Notes: a model not told the origin generated them from the sequence alone. Positions 27,740 to 37,498 are shown, numbered from the stretch's first letter. The stretch: DNA of 64,000 nucleotides from Allobosea caraganae (GCF_003351345.1 NZ_QQTO01000007.1:124001-188000), one strand, 5' to 3'. Translations and numbers: made by a program.

Positions 27740-28423
27740 TCAGGGCCTGGCCGGGACGGAGCCGGTGGTCTGGCCCGTCTCGATTGCCCGTTGCAGTGCT
27801 TGCCTGTCGGGCGCAGCAGGAGCCTGCGTGCGGCGTTGCGGATCGCTCGTCGGATTGGCCGGCGTACGCGGTTCCTCAGCCGGGGCCTCGACAGGCTCGT
27901 CGCCCGTCTTTGGCTTCAGCAGGTTCTTGATGAAGTCGGAATTGATGTCTTGGGGCAGCATCGTCAAGAGCGAGCGCCCGGTTTCTTCGAGAATGGGCTT
28001 GGCCTTGGCGTCCTTGGCCCAGGCCGGCTGCATCTTCTCAGGCACCAGCGCGGAGAAGAACAGGTAGCCTATCACTGCGAGCAGCAGGCCGCGCCCGGCG
28101 CCGAAGACGAAGCCGAGCGTGCGGTCGAGCGCCCCGATGCGCGAGTCGAGCACGAAGTCGGAGATCCGCGCCGTGACCAGCGAGACCACGATCAGCGTCA
28201 CCAGGAAGAGCGCGCCGATCACCGCGACCAGGGCGATCGTCTTGTTGGGGATGTGCTGCTCGGCGATCGGCAGGAGCTGCGGATGGAACACCCAGGCGAC
28301 GAGCGCCGCGGCGACCCAGGAGGCAATCGCCAGCACTTCGCGGGTCAATCCGCGCACGGTTGCCAGCAATGCCGAGATCAGAACCACGCCGATGACGACG
28401 AGATCGAGGATGGTAACAGGCAT
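27740..28423 (-). CDS. cvpA: CvpA family membrane protein
   Basis: 227 residues. About four transmembrane segments lie in the first 125 residues, starting with TILDLVVIGVVLISALLATVRGLTREV, the family hallmark; the C-terminal 100 residues are polar and proline-rich. CvpA is named for colicin V production in E. coli and has a poorly defined envelope role. As in many bacteria it precedes purF. It lies 104 nt after radA. Confidence 0.93.
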   Translation of the reverse strand: MPVTILDLVVIGVVLISALLATVRGLTREVLAIASWVAAALVAWVFHPQLLPIAEQHIPNKTIALVAVIGALFLVTLIVVSLVTARISDFVLDSRIGALDRTLGFVFGAGRGLLLAVIGYLFFSALVPEKMQPAWAKDAKAKPILEETGRSLLTMLPQDINSDFIKNLLKPKTGDEPVEAPAEEPRTPANPTSDPQRRTQAPAAPDRQALQRAIETGQTTGSVPARP

Positions 28424-28527
28424 TTCAGGAGCCGCTTCGCTAGGACATCAGGATGGCCAGGAGGTGGGCCGGCCGCATCGCGCTTGCTATACGCGCGAAA
28501 GCGGCCCTCGTCACCCTTGCACAAAGC

Positions 28528-29943
28528 TCATTTCACATCTCTGCGCGGCGCACGTGCCGCGATATCCGCAACAAGTTCCGTGACATGGCCGAAACGCCGC
28601 AGGTTGAGCCCGCTGCCGTCGCCGAAATCCGCTCCGCCCGAGGGCAGGAAGGCCGCCCCGAAGCCGAGCTTCGCCGCCTCCCTGAGTCGCGCCGCCGCGA
28701 CCGAGACGGGGCGAATCGCCCCCGACAGCGCGACCTCGCCGAAATAGACCGACTCGTTCGGCAGGATCGCGCCGGTGAGCGAGGAGACCAGCGCCGCCGC
28801 GACCGCGATATCCGCCGCCGGCTCGTTGACCCGCAAGCCACCGGCGACGTTGAGGTAGACGTCGTGCTGGCCCAGGCGCAGGCCACCATGCGTCTCAAGC
28901 ACAGCGAGCACCATGGCGAGCCGGCTGTTCTCCCAGCCGACCACGGCGCGCCGCGGCGTGCCGAGCGAGGTCGGCGCGACCAGGGCCTGGATCTCGACCA
29001 GCACCGGCCGCGTGCCCTCGACGCCGGCGAAGACGGCCGCGCCCGGCGCCGGCTGGTCCCGCCCCGCAAGGAAAAGCGCGGACGGGTTGGACACTTCGGA
29101 GAGACCCTTGCCGGTCATCTCGAACACGCCGATCTCGTCGGTCGCGCCGAAGCGGTTCTTCTGGCCGCGCAGGATGCGGAAGGAATGGGCGCCTTCGCCC
29201 TCGAAGGAGAGCACGGCGTCGACCATGTGCTCGACCACGCGCGGGCCGGCGATCTGCCCGTCCTTGGTGACGTGGCCGACCAGGATCAGGCAGGCGCCGC
29301 TGGTCTTGGCGTAGCGGATCAGGGCCTGGGCCGAGCCGCGCACCTGCGTCACCGTGCCCGGCGCGCTCTCGACCTCGCCCGACCACATCGTCTGGATCGA
29401 ATCGATCACCACGAGGGCAGGGCGCTGGCCCTGGCCGAGCGTCGCAATGATGTCCTCGACATTGGTCTCGGCGGCGAGATCGACCGGCGCCTCGGCCAAG
29501 CCCATGCGCTCGGCGCGCAAGCGAACCTGCCCGGTCGATTCCTCGCCGGAGACATAGACGACGCGCTGGCCGCGCAGCGCGAGCGCAGCGCAGGCCTGCA
29601 TCAGCAGCGTCGACTTGCCGATGCCGGGATCGCCGCCGATCAGCAGCACCGAGCCCGGCACGAAGCCGCCGCCGGTGACGCGGTCGAGCTCGCCGATGCC
29701 GGCGACGATGCGCGGCGCGTCCTGCGTCTCGCCCTTCAGCGTCTCGAGCGCGAAGACCCGGCCACGCGCCTTGCCGCCGGACGAACCGCGCCCGCCCGGA
29801 ACGGGCGCGGCCTGCGCCTCCTCGGAAAGCGAGGACCAGGTGCCGCAGGCGTCGCATTTGCCCTGCCAGCGATGATAGACTGCGCCGCAGGCTTGGCAGA
29901 TATAGGTCGGGCCGCGCTTCGCCACGCGCTCAGAGCCCGACAT
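28528..29943 (-). CDS. radA: DNA repair protein RadA
   Basis: 471 residues from the ATG at 29943, which overlaps the alr stop by 14 nt; a GTG at 29925 would give MAKRGPTYICQ, closer to the usual N-terminus and without overlap. The zinc finger has Cys16, Cys19, Cys30 and Cys33. The RecA-like domain has Walker A GGDPGIGKS (103-111), and the RadA-specific KNRFG is at 262-266; a Lon-like domain forms the C-terminus. It is a branch-migrating helicase in recombinational repair. Confidence 0.96.
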   Translation of the reverse strand: MSGSERVAKRGPTYICQACGAVYHRWQGKCDACGTWSSLSEEAQAAPVPGGRGSSGGKARGRVFALETLKGETQDAPRIVAGIGELDRVTGGGFVPGSVLLIGGDPGIGKSTLLMQACAALALRGQRVVYVSGEESTGQVRLRAERMGLAEAPVDLAAETNVEDIIATLGQGQRPALVVIDSIQTMWSGEVESAPGTVTQVRGSAQALIRYAKTSGACLILVGHVTKDGQIAGPRVVEHMVDAVLSFEGEGAHSFRILRGQKNRFGATDEIGVFEMTGKGLSEVSNPSALFLAGRDQPAPGAAVFAGVEGTRPVLVEIQALVAPTSLGTPRRAVVGWENSRLAMVLAVLETHGGLRLGQHDVYLNVAGGLRVNEPAADIAVAAALVSSLTGAILPNESVYFGEVALSGAIRPVSVAAARLREAAKLGFGAAFLPSGGADFGDGSGLNLRRFGHVTELVADIAARAPRRDVK

Positions 29944-31060
29944 AGCGGCGCGCGTAGCGCCGGCCGAGCCTGGTCAAAATCTCGTAGCCGATCGTCTTGG
30001 CGCCCGCGCCGACCGTCTCCAGGTCGAGCGGGCCGCCGATCAGCGTCACGGCTGAGCCGCGCTTGACGGCATCGGCCGGCGCATCGCTGACATCGATGAT
30101 GACGAGGTCCATCGAGACCGTGCCGACGAACGGGCACAGTACGCCGCCGACGATGGCCGAGCCGCCGGTCGAGGTATCGGTCCAGCTCGCATTGCGCGGA
30201 TAGCCGTCTGCATAGCCGAGATCGATCGTGGCGAGCTTGCGCCGGCTCTTCGCCGTCCAGCGGCCGTTATAGCCGACCTGCGTGCCGGCCTCGACCTCGC
30301 GCAGCTGGATGATGCGCGCCTCCATGCCCAGGACCGGCAGCATCGGGTTCGGCTGCCCCGGCGTCGGGTTGCCGCCATAGAGCGCGTAGCCGGGGCGGGT
30401 GAGCTGGTAGGACGGGCAATCGGCGAGGAAATGCCCGGAGGAGTTCTTCAGCGAGGCCGGAATGCCCGGGAAGGCGGCGGCGATCTCGGCGAAGGCCTTG
30501 ATCTGGCGGGCATTGGCCGGGGCGGCGACGTCTTCCGACGAGGCGAAATGCGACATCACCAGCCCGATCCCGGCGGCTTCGATGTCGCGCTTGCGCTCGC
30601 GGGCGAGGTCGAGCCCTTCGCCCGGCCAGAGCCCAAGCCGATTCATGGCGGTGTCGATGTGGAGCGCTGCCAAGCGGGCATTGTTCGTCGTGGCGCGGAA
30701 CGCCGCCCATTCGGACAATTCGTCATGCGAGCCGAGCACCGGCGAAAGATCATGCTGGACGTAGCGGCCGCAGGTGCCGGGCATGAGCCCGTTCAGGATG
30801 TAGATCGTCGCCTCGGGCGCGACGGCGCGCGCGCGGATGCCCTCCGAGAGATGCGCCACGAAGAAGTTGCGGCAGCCGGCCCTGGCGAGCGCCGTCACGG
30901 CCGGCTCGATGCCGATGCCATAGGCGTCGGCCTTGACCGCAGCGCCGGCTTCCGCGCCGGCCCGCTGGCCGAGCGCGCGCCAGTTCTTGACCAGCGCGCC
31001 GAGGTCGATGGTCAGCGTCGCGCCGGCGGTGCCGGCATCAAGCGTATCGAATGGGCTCAT
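29930..31060 (-). CDS. alr: alanine racemase
   Basis: 376 residues, a fold III PLP enzyme converting L- to D-alanine for peptidoglycan. The PLP lysine is Lys43 in AVKADAYG. The opposite-face tyrosine is probably in the VGYNGRW region, and LATIDLGYADGYPR and GTVSMDL are typical. It overlaps dnaB by four bases (ATGA at 31057-31060), so the two are translationally coupled. The dnaB-alr-radA order is standard in the group. Confidence 0.97.
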   Translation of the reverse strand: MSPFDTLDAGTAGATLTIDLGALVKNWRALGQRAGAEAGAAVKADAYGIGIEPAVTALARAGCRNFFVAHLSEGIRARAVAPEATIYILNGLMPGTCGRYVQHDLSPVLGSHDELSEWAAFRATTNNARLAALHIDTAMNRLGLWPGEGLDLARERKRDIEAAGIGLVMSHFASSEDVAAPANARQIKAFAEIAAAFPGIPASLKNSSGHFLADCPSYQLTRPGYALYGGNPTPGQPNPMLPVLGMEARIIQLREVEAGTQVGYNGRWTAKSRRKLATIDLGYADGYPRNASWTDTSTGGSAIVGGVLCPFVGTVSMDLVIIDVSDAPADAVKRGSAVTLIGGPLDLETVGAGAKTIGYEILTRLGRRYARRYVGL

Positions 31061-32544
31061 AGGTGGTCCGGCAGGCGGGCCTCATCGGCGCGGTCGGAGA
31101 AGCGGGTGACGTCGGCATCGAACTGGAGCGCGACCGTGCCGGTCGGGCCATGGCGCTGCTTGCCGATGATCAATTCGGCGAGGCCATGCGCCTGCTCCAT
31201 CTCGATCTGCCACTTGTTGTGCTCGTCGGTGCCGGGCCGCGGCTCCTTGCCCTTGAGGTAGTATTCCTCGCGGTAGACGAACATCACGACGTCGGCATCC
31301 TGCTCGATCGAGCCGGATTCGCGCAGGTCGGAGAGTTGCGGGCGCTTGTCGTCGCGGCTTTCGACCTGGCGCGAGAGCTGCGAGAGCGCCACGATCGGCA
31401 CCGAAAGCTCCTTGGCCAGCGCCTTCAGGCTGGTGGTGATCTCGGTCAGCTCCTGCACGCGGTTCTGGCCGTTCTTGGCCGAGCCGGAGAGGAGCTGCAG
31501 GTAGTCGATGAAGAGGACGTCGAGCCCCTTCTGGCGCTGCAGGCGGCGGGCGCGGGCGACGAGCTGGGCGATCGAGATGCCGCCGGTCTGGTCGATGTAG
31601 AGCGGCAGCTTCTCGATCTGCGCCGCGACATCGGTCAGCCTTGCGAAATCGCCCTCGGTGATGCGGCCCTGCCTGATCTTGTAGGAGGAGATGCCGGATT
31701 GCTCGGCGACGATGCGGGTCGCGAGCTGGTCGGACGACATTTCGAGCGAGAAGAAGCCGACGATGCCGCCATCCACCGACTTGAGCGAGCCATCCTCCTG
31801 GCGTTCGCCGCGCCAGGCCTTGGCGATGTTGAAGGCGATGTTGGTGGCGAGCGAGGTCTTGCCCATGGCCGGGCGGCCGGCGAGCACGATCAGGTCGGAG
31901 CGCTGCAGGCCGCCCATGCGCTGGTCGAGGTCGCGCAGGCCAGACGAGATGCCGGACAGGCCGCCGGCGCGCTGGTAGGCGCTCGCGGCCATGTCGATGG
32001 CGAGGCGCAGCGCGCCGTCGAACTTCTGGAAGCCGCCCTCGTAGCGGCCCTTCTCGGCCAGCGCGTAGAGCTTGCGCTCCGCCTCCTCGATCTGCTCGCG
32101 CGGCGGCATCTCGACCGGGGCGTCATAGGCGACGTTGACCAGCTCCTCGCCGACGCCGATGAGCTGGCGCCGGATCGCGAGATCATAGACGGTGCGCCCG
32201 TAATCGGCGGCGTTGATGACGGTCGTCGCCTCGGCCGCAAGCCGGGCGAGATATTGCGAGGCGGTGATGCCGCCAAGGTCGATCTCGCCGACGAAGGTCT
32301 TGAGCGTGATCGGCGTCGCGATCTTGCCGGCCCGGATCAGGCTCGCCATCAGCTCGAAGACGCGCTGGTGCACCGCCTCGAAGAAATGGTCCGACAGCAG
32401 GAAGTCCGAGACGCGGTAGAACGCGTCGTTGTTGACCAGGATCGCGCCCAGCAGCGCCTGCTCGGCCTCGATGTTGTGAGGCTGGACGCGGTAGTCGGCC
32501 TCGCGGTTGTCGAGGCGGGCAACGAGGGCGGTGGCAGTGGCCAT
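31057..32544 (-). CDS. dnaB: replicative DNA helicase
   Basis: 495 residues. The N-terminal domain (PHNIEAEQALLGAILVNNDA) binds primase; the C-terminal RecA-type domain has Walker A GRPAMGKTS and Walker B VLFIDYLQLL. It unwinds DNA ahead of the replisome as a hexamer. No intein. Start at the ATG at 32544. About 230 nt separate it from rplI, including the rplI terminator, so dnaB probably has its own promoter. Confidence 0.98.
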   Translation of the reverse strand: MATATALVARLDNREADYRVQPHNIEAEQALLGAILVNNDAFYRVSDFLLSDHFFEAVHQRVFELMASLIRAGKIATPITLKTFVGEIDLGGITASQYLARLAAEATTVINAADYGRTVYDLAIRRQLIGVGEELVNVAYDAPVEMPPREQIEEAERKLYALAEKGRYEGGFQKFDGALRLAIDMAASAYQRAGGLSGISSGLRDLDQRMGGLQRSDLIVLAGRPAMGKTSLATNIAFNIAKAWRGERQEDGSLKSVDGGIVGFFSLEMSSDQLATRIVAEQSGISSYKIRQGRITEGDFARLTDVAAQIEKLPLYIDQTGGISIAQLVARARRLQRQKGLDVLFIDYLQLLSGSAKNGQNRVQELTEITTSLKALAKELSVPIVALSQLSRQVESRDDKRPQLSDLRESGSIEQDADVVMFVYREEYYLKGKEPRPGTDEHNKWQIEMEQAHGLAELIIGKQRHGPTGTVALQFDADVTRFSDRADEARLPDHL

Positions 32545-32713
32545 GATTGAGGAACGAGCCTGATCCGTTTGAGTCGATTCGATCGGTCCAATCTCGGAGT
32601 ACGATGTGTCAGATCATGGCGGTACCATGAAGCATCGTTCTGGCCGGGAGCCGATGTAAGGTCAGCATCCTCTTAGATGCAATTTGCCGCTCAAAGCTTC
32701 CCCTAGTTCCACA

Positions 32714-32748
32714 GGAAACAAAAAAAGGCGCCGTGTTGCCACGGCGCC
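32714..32748 (-). terminator. intrinsic terminator after rplI
   Basis: GGCGCCGTG (32727-32735) pairs perfectly over 9 bp with CACGGCGCC (32740-32748) around 4 nt. On the minus strand the stem is followed by TTTTTTTGTTTCC. It lies 28 nt after the rplI stop and ends the rpsF-rpsR-DUF2232-rplI transcript. Confidence 0.92.
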
Positions 32749-32775
32749 CTTGACTTGGTGTGAAGCTGATACGGC

Positions 32776-33342
32776 TCAGCGATCGTCGTCGCCGCCGGCC
32801 TCGGCCAGCGCCGCGCCGACCTCGAGGCCGAGGTCGTCGAGGTCGAATTCCTCGCGGGCGGTGACGTTCTCACCGCGGACCTGGCGCTCGGCCTCTTCAG
32901 CCGAACGGGCGACGTTGACGGTGACCGTGACCGAGACTTCCGGGTGCAGCACGACCGGGACGGTGTGCAGGCCGAGCGTCTTGATCGGCGCGTTGAGCGT
33001 GACCTGGCTGCGCGCGACGTTGAAGCCGTTGGCGGTCAGCGCGTCGGCGATGTCGCGGGTCGAGACCGAGCCGTAGAGCACGCCGGATTCGCCAGACTGG
33101 CGCAGGATCACGACCGAGTGGCCGTTCAGCGTCTCGGCGACCGCATCGGCCTCCGACTTCAGCTCGAGGTTGCGGGTCTCGAGCTCGATGCGCTGGGTCT
33201 CGAAGCGCTTGCGGTTGTCCTCGGTGGCGCGCAGCGCCTTGCCGCGGGCCAGCAGGTAGTTGCGGCCGAAGCCGTCGCGCACGCGGACGACTTCGCCCAT
33301 CTGGCCGAGCTTGGCGACGCGTTCGAGCAGAATCACTTCCAT
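32776..33342 (-). CDS. rplI: 50S ribosomal protein L9
   Basis: 188 residues. The N-terminal [21 protein letters not shown] and the glycine/asparagine-rich [13 protein letters not shown] binding the 23S rRNA are canonical, followed by the long connecting helix and C-terminal domain. A 40-residue acidic tail ending in GGDDDR is longer than in E. coli (149 residues) and usual for alphaproteobacteria. AGGAGAC before the ATG is a good ribosome binding site. Confidence 0.98.
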   Translation of the reverse strand: MEVILLERVAKLGQMGEVVRVRDGFGRNYLLARGKALRATEDNRKRFETQRIELETRNLELKSEADAVAETLNGHSVVILRQSGESGVLYGSVSTRDIADALTANGFNVARSQVTLNAPIKTLGLHTVPVVLHPEVSVTVTVNVARSAEEAERQVRGENVTAREEFDLDDLGLEVGAALAEAGGDDDR

Positions 33343-33370
33343 GGTTTTGTCTCCTTCTTGAGTTTTGTGT

Positions 33371-34321
33371 TCAGGCGTTAGGCGTAGGCGGAAGGGGTGG
33401 CTTCGGGCCGCGCTTGCGCAGGCCGAACAGGGAATCGGCCATGCCGGCGAGCGTCAGCACCGGCGTCAGCAGGGCCTGCATGACGACGAGCGCGACATAG
33501 ACGGCGATCAGCGCCGGCGCGCGCCAGGACTTGCCGCGGGTCAGGTCATGGATCAGGGCAAGTCCGCTCAGCATGAAGACGGCGAGCAGGGCGCCGGTCA
33601 TCGCCGCGCCGGCGACGCCGACGAAGCCGCCGAACGCGATCGTCACCAGCGCGAGGGCCATGAGCGGCAGTGCCCGGCGCGGCACGGTGGTCGCGGGGAT
33701 GAAGGGCCAGGGGCGCGGCAGCCGGCCGGACAATTGGACCGCCTTGCCCGCCAGCCAGAGATTGACGACCAGCGTGGTGACGAAGGAGGCGCCGATGCCG
33801 ACGGGCACCGCCGGCGCCAGCATCTGCGCCAGGTCGGACAACTTGGTGTCGGGCGCCAGGGCGATCAGCCGCGAGCGCACCATCTCGTTCAACAGGTTCT
33901 CGACGACGCGGGCGATCACGGTGCGGTAGGCCTCGTAATCCGTGGTCATCACCAGCGCGCTGCCGACGGTGGTCAGCGCTGCCGTCGCGGCGATCCAGAC
34001 CAGCAGGTGGCCAAGCGGGTACCATTCCGTGGTGGTCCCGTCCGTGCGCGCGAGCAGCACGAGATAGGCGATCCACCAGGCGGGAAGCGCGACGATCAGG
34101 GCGAAGTTGAAGCCGGCCGGCAGGCTGAGCGCAACGGCGCCGGCGACGGCGCCCGCGGCGGTCGCGACCAGCCCGGCGCGGTGGTTCCAGCCGAGCGCGG
34201 CGATGAAGATCGGCAGGGGGGCGGCCGAATACAGCAGGATCGCCAGCGGCGATCCTGTGATCACCACTGCGAAGAGAAGCGCCGAAACCAGGCCGGCGCC
34301 GATGCCGACGATCGGAAGCAT
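33371..34321 (-). CDS. DUF2232 (YybS-like) membrane protein
   Basis: 316 residues with about eight hydrophobic segments. It sits between rpsR and rplI, the place typical for DUF2232 proteins in alphaproteobacteria. The opening [20 protein letters not shown] and central [10 protein letters not shown] region fit that family. The function is unknown; YybS of Bacillus is also near rplI. The gap of 160 nt to rpsR contains GC-rich hairpins, one being GGTGGCGC with GCGCCACC at about 34445-34464 without a T tract. Confidence 0.88.
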   Translation of the reverse strand: MLPIVGIGAGLVSALLFAVVITGSPLAILLYSAAPLPIFIAALGWNHRAGLVATAAGAVAGAVALSLPAGFNFALIVALPAWWIAYLVLLARTDGTTTEWYPLGHLLVWIAATAALTTVGSALVMTTDYEAYRTVIARVVENLLNEMVRSRLIALAPDTKLSDLAQMLAPAVPVGIGASFVTTLVVNLWLAGKAVQLSGRLPRPWPFIPATTVPRRALPLMALALVTIAFGGFVGVAGAAMTGALLAVFMLSGLALIHDLTRGKSWRAPALIAVYVALVVMQALLTPVLTLAGMADSLFGLRKRGPKPPLPPTPNA

Positions 34322-34481
34322 GTTCTCGTCCTGCTGTCCCGCTGCTCCCGGGCCATTCGGCCGGGCAGGGTGAGAGGCTCTCGCCTCAACATACCCGGTG
34401 GGTTTTCACCGCCGGGCGACTAATGGATATCGTTTTTGTAAACTGGTGGCGCCGGAGCGCCACCAGAAATAGCTCACCCGC

Positions 34482-34727
34482 TCAGCGGATGACGTAGGGC
34501 AGCAGGCCGAGGAAGCGGGCGCGCTTGATCGCCTGGGCGAGCTCGCGCTGCTTCTTGGCCGAGACGGCCGTGATGCGCGACGGCACGATCTTGCCGCGCT
34601 CCGAGATGTAGCGCGAGAGCAGGCGGACGTCCTTGTAGTCGATCTTCGGGGCGCCTTCGCCCGAGAAGGGGCAGGACTTGCGGCGGCGGAAGAAGGGGCG
34701 GCGAGCGCCGGCAGATGCGGTCGACAT
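34482..34727 (-). CDS. rpsR: 30S ribosomal protein S18
   Basis: 81 residues. The core [20 protein letters not shown] and the C-terminal [20 protein letters not shown] are diagnostic, preceded by a basic N-terminus [10 protein letters not shown] with the single Cys19. S18 dimerises with S6 on the platform of the 30S subunit. It starts 3 nt after the rpsF stop. Confidence 0.98.
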   Translation of the reverse strand: MSTASAGARRPFFRRRKSCPFSGEGAPKIDYKDVRLLSRYISERGKIVPSRITAVSAKKQRELAQAIKRARFLGLLPYVIR

Positions 34728-34730
34728 GGA

Positions 34731-35180
34731 TCAGGCCTCCCCAGCGACGGCTTCGCCGGCTTCGTCTTCACGGCGCGGACGGTCGCGGCGCGGGCCGCGG
34801 TCGAAACGGTCGCCACCACGCTCGAAGCGGTCGCCCCGCTCGCCGCGGTCGTCACGGTCGCGCTTCTGGAGCATGGCCGACTGGCCTTCCTCGAGCTCCT
34901 CGACGCGGATGGTCAGGAAGCGCAGGACGTCCTCGTTGATGCGCATCTGGCGCTCCATCTCCAGCACGGCGGCGGAGGGGGCGTCGATGTTCAGCAGCGA
35001 ATAATGCGCCTTGCGGTTCTTCTTGATGCGATAGCCGAGGGACTTCACGCCCCAGTACTCGATCTTCGGGACCGAGCCGCCATTCGCTTCGATGATGCCC
35101 TTGTACTGTTCGACAAGAGCCTCGACCTGCTGCGCGCTGACATCCTGCCGCGCGAGCAGCACATGCTCGTACAATGCCAT
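34731..35180 (-). CDS. rpsF: 30S ribosomal protein S6 with Arg/Asp/Gly-rich tail
   Basis: 149 residues from the ATG at 35180 ([13 protein letters not shown]); GGAAGG lies upstream, and longer frames to 35288 lack that typical N-terminus. Residues 1-100 form the S6 fold, including [15 protein letters not shown]. Residues 107-149 are a low-complexity tail rich in Arg, Asp and Gly, likely disordered and RNA-binding. E. coli S6 has a different, glutamylated tail. It leads the ribosomal block rpsF-rpsR-DUF2232-rplI. Confidence 0.97.
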   Translation of the reverse strand: MALYEHVLLARQDVSAQQVEALVEQYKGIIEANGGSVPKIEYWGVKSLGYRIKKNRKAHYSLLNIDAPSAAVLEMERQMRINEDVLRFLTIRVEELEEGQSAMLQKRDRDDRGERGDRFERGGDRFDRGPRRDRPRREDEAGEAVAGEA

Positions 35181-35513
35181 AGATGGCCTTCCTTTTTCAC
35201 CCTGCTTCGCTCGGCGCGGAGCCCTCCGAGCCCTGGATAAGGCCCGACAGGATTTCATCGAAGGCGGAGACACGGGATGACGGCTCAACCTAGAGCCTGC
35301 GACGATGCCCGAAGGAATCGTAACGCCATCCGTTCAGCCTCCGGCCGAACAGCAGGAGGCGGCTGATACAGGCTTGGGTGCATTTGCGCAAGCTCAATCC
35401 AGAGCTCATCGGGGCGGATGGCCGATTACTTCTCCGGCAATGCTTGACTTGTCATGCCAAGCAATGTGAGAGGCGCGCCAGTTTGCCACATCGTTAACAT
35501 GAGGTTTGCCAGA
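35181..35513. promoter_or_regulatory. divergent control region rpsF / fabD
   Basis: A 333-nt gap between divergent rpsF and fabD, so both promoters should be here. Near rpsF, GCTCGG (35209-35214) pairs with CCGAGC (35226-35231) around an 11-nt G/C-rich loop, about 30 nt before the start codon. Many bacteria have an S6:S18-binding leader there, so this is a candidate for autoregulation, though I cannot match the full consensus. For fabD a TTGACT at about 35447-35452 could be a -35 box, but no good -10 follows at the right distance. Confidence 0.35.
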
Positions 35514-36458
35514 ATGACGACCGCGCTGATCTTTCCCGGCCAGGGTTCTCAGGCTGTCGGCATGGGCAAGAGTCTGGCCGAGGCATTCCCGGCGGCGAAG
35601 GCGGTTTTCGACGAGGTCGATGCGGCGCTGTCGCAGAAGCTCTCGGCCTTGATGTGGGACGGGCCGGCCGAGGAATTGACGCTCACGGCCAATGCCCAGC
35701 CGGCACTGATGGCCGTCAGCCTCGCGGTGGTGAAGGTGCTTGAGGCCGAGGCCGGCTTCTTGCTCAAGCGCGACGCCGCCTTCGTCGCCGGCCATTCGCT
35801 CGGCGAATATTCGGCGCTGGCCGCGGCCGGCACGTTCTCTATTTCCGACGCCGCCCGGCTGCTGCGCATTCGCGGCGACGCCATGCAGAAGGCCGTGCCG
35901 GCCGGCGCGGGCGCCATGGCGGCGCTGCTCGGCGTCGAACTCGACAAGGCCCGCGAACTGGCGGCCGAGGCGGCGCAAGGCGAGGTCTGCGAGGCGGCGA
36001 ACGACAATGGCGGCGGCCAGATCGTGCTGTCGGGCGCCAGGGCCGCGATCGAGCGCGCCATCGCGCTGGCGCCGGAGCGCGGCATCAAGCGCGCCCTGCC
36101 GCTGCCGGTCTCGGCACCGTTCCATTGCGCGCTGATGCAGCCGGCGGCCGACGCGATGCGCGAGGCGTTGGCCAATGTCGCGCTGAACGCGCCCGCCGTG
36201 CCGGTGATGGCCAATGTCGGCGCGGCACCGCTGAGCGATCCCGACGCGATCCGCGCCTCGCTGGTGGCGCAGGTCACCGGCACGGTGCGTTGGCGCGAAT
36301 GCGTCGAGGCGCTGGCCGCCGCCGGCGTCACCCGTTTCATCGAGGTCGGCAACGGCAAGGTGCTCGCCGGCCTGGTCAAGCGCATCGCCGCCGGCACGGC
36401 GACCATGTCGCTCGGCACCGCCGACGATATCCGGAACTACAACGCCCAGAATGGGTAG
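35514..36458 (+). CDS. fabD: malonyl CoA-acyl carrier protein transacylase
   Basis: 314 residues from the ATG at 35514 (MTTALIFPGQGSQ); longer frames lack that usual N-terminus. It moves malonyl groups from CoA to ACP to start each elongation cycle. The nucleophile elbow GHSLGEYSA puts Ser95 as catalytic Ser, with the partner His in APFHCALM near residue 203. It opens the fabD-fabG-acpP-fabF cluster; fabH and plsX are not here. Confidence 0.97.
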   Translation: MTTALIFPGQGSQAVGMGKSLAEAFPAAKAVFDEVDAALSQKLSALMWDGPAEELTLTANAQPALMAVSLAVVKVLEAEAGFLLKRDAAFVAGHSLGEYSALAAAGTFSISDAARLLRIRGDAMQKAVPAGAGAMAALLGVELDKARELAAEAAQGEVCEAANDNGGGQIVLSGARAAIERAIALAPERGIKRALPLPVSAPFHCALMQPAADAMREALANVALNAPAVPVMANVGAAPLSDPDAIRASLVAQVTGTVRWRECVEALAAAGVTRFIEVGNGKVLAGLVKRIAAGTATMSLGTADDIRNYNAQNG

Positions 36459-36505
36459 ACCCAGAACGGGTGAATTCGGCGAAGGCGCCGAAAAGGGGAG
36501 GTATC

Positions 36506-37243
36506 ATGTTTGATTTGACCGGCAAGAAGGCCTTGGTCACCGGTGCGACCGGCGGCCTTGGCGGCGCCATCGCGCGCGTGCTCCATGCCCAGGGCGCGAG
36601 CGTCGCGCTTTCGGGGACGCGGGTCGAGGCGCTCGACGCGCTTGCGGCCGAGCTCGGCGAGCGCGTCGCGGTGACGCCCTGCAACCTCTCCGACAAGGAT
36701 TCCGTCGAGGCGCTGGTGCCGGCGGCCGAGGAGAAGCTCGGCGGGCTCGACATCCTCGTCAACAACGCCGGGGTCACCCGCGACAACCTGTTCATGCGCC
36801 TCAAGGACGAGGACTGGGACAGCGTCATCGCCGTCAACCTCACCGCCGCCTTCCGCCTCTCGCGCGCCGCCGTGAAGACCATGATGCGCCGCCGCCATGG
36901 CCGCATCATCTCGATCGGCTCGATCGTCGGCGTCACCGGCAATCCGGGGCAGGGCAACTACGCCGCATCAAAAGCCGGGCTGATCGGCATGTCCAAGGCG
37001 CTCGCCGCCGAGGTCGCGAGCCGCAACATCACCGTCAACGTGGTGGCTCCCGGCTTCATCGAGTCGCCGATGACGCAGGCGCTGAACGAGAAGCAGCGCG
37101 AGGGCATTCTCTCCGACGTGCCGATGGGCCGGCTCGGCGCCGGCGCCGACGTTGCCGCCGCGGTGGCCTATCTCGCCAGCGACGAGGCTGCCTACGTCAC
37201 CGGGCAGACCCTGCACGTCAATGGCGGAATGACAATGATCTGA
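36506..37243 (+). CDS. fabG: 3-oxoacyl-[acyl-carrier-protein] reductase
   Basis: 245 residues. SDR enzyme with TGATGGLG (12-19), NNAG (86-89), Ser139, Tyr152 and Lys156, reducing 3-oxoacyl-ACP with NADPH. GGGGAGG at 36495-36501 is a strong ribosome binding site. The C-terminus YVTGQTLHVNGGMTMI is typical of FabG rather than of other SDRs, and the fab context agrees. Confidence 0.97.
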   Translation: MFDLTGKKALVTGATGGLGGAIARVLHAQGASVALSGTRVEALDALAAELGERVAVTPCNLSDKDSVEALVPAAEEKLGGLDILVNNAGVTRDNLFMRLKDEDWDSVIAVNLTAAFRLSRAAVKTMMRRRHGRIISIGSIVGVTGNPGQGNYAASKAGLIGMSKALAAEVASRNITVNVVAPGFIESPMTQALNEKQREGILSDVPMGRLGAGADVAAAVAYLASDEAAYVTGQTLHVNGGMTMI

Positions 37244-37411
37244 GCGTGTTACGGGGTTTTTTTGACTCGTTCCCGAACCGGATTCCGGCTCTCGCCAGTC
37301 CGTATCGAGTATGTTAACTAGCGCCGTCACGCTGCGCCGAGACTGTCCGGGGGGACTTGACGCGAACCCGGTAGTTGCGTTTGTGCAGCCTTGAGAGTTC
37401 CGCTCCGGGCG

Positions 37412-37426
37412 CATCCCTGGGATGCA
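37412..37426. promoter_or_regulatory. palindrome in the acpP leader region
   Basis: GCATCCC-T-GGGATGC is a perfect 7+7 inverted repeat about 73 nt before the acpP ATG, within the 255-nt fabG-acpP gap that should contain the strong acpP promoter. It could be an operator or an mRNA hairpin. I cannot place reliable -35/-10 boxes in this gap. Confidence 0.35.
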
Positions 37427-37498
37427 ACCGGGTCGCGGGAGCAGTCCCTATACGCGTCGCGATCCAGCGGTGTGTTTCAATCTTTGAGGAAAAGACCC

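Noticed and set aside
31063..32550. 495-codon plus-strand frame opposite dnaB
   Set aside because: Same length as dnaB on the other strand and no independent motifs.
34445..34464. Terminator between rpsR and the DUF2232 gene
   Set aside because: Good stem but no T tract on the minus strand, so at most a processing or attenuating hairpin.
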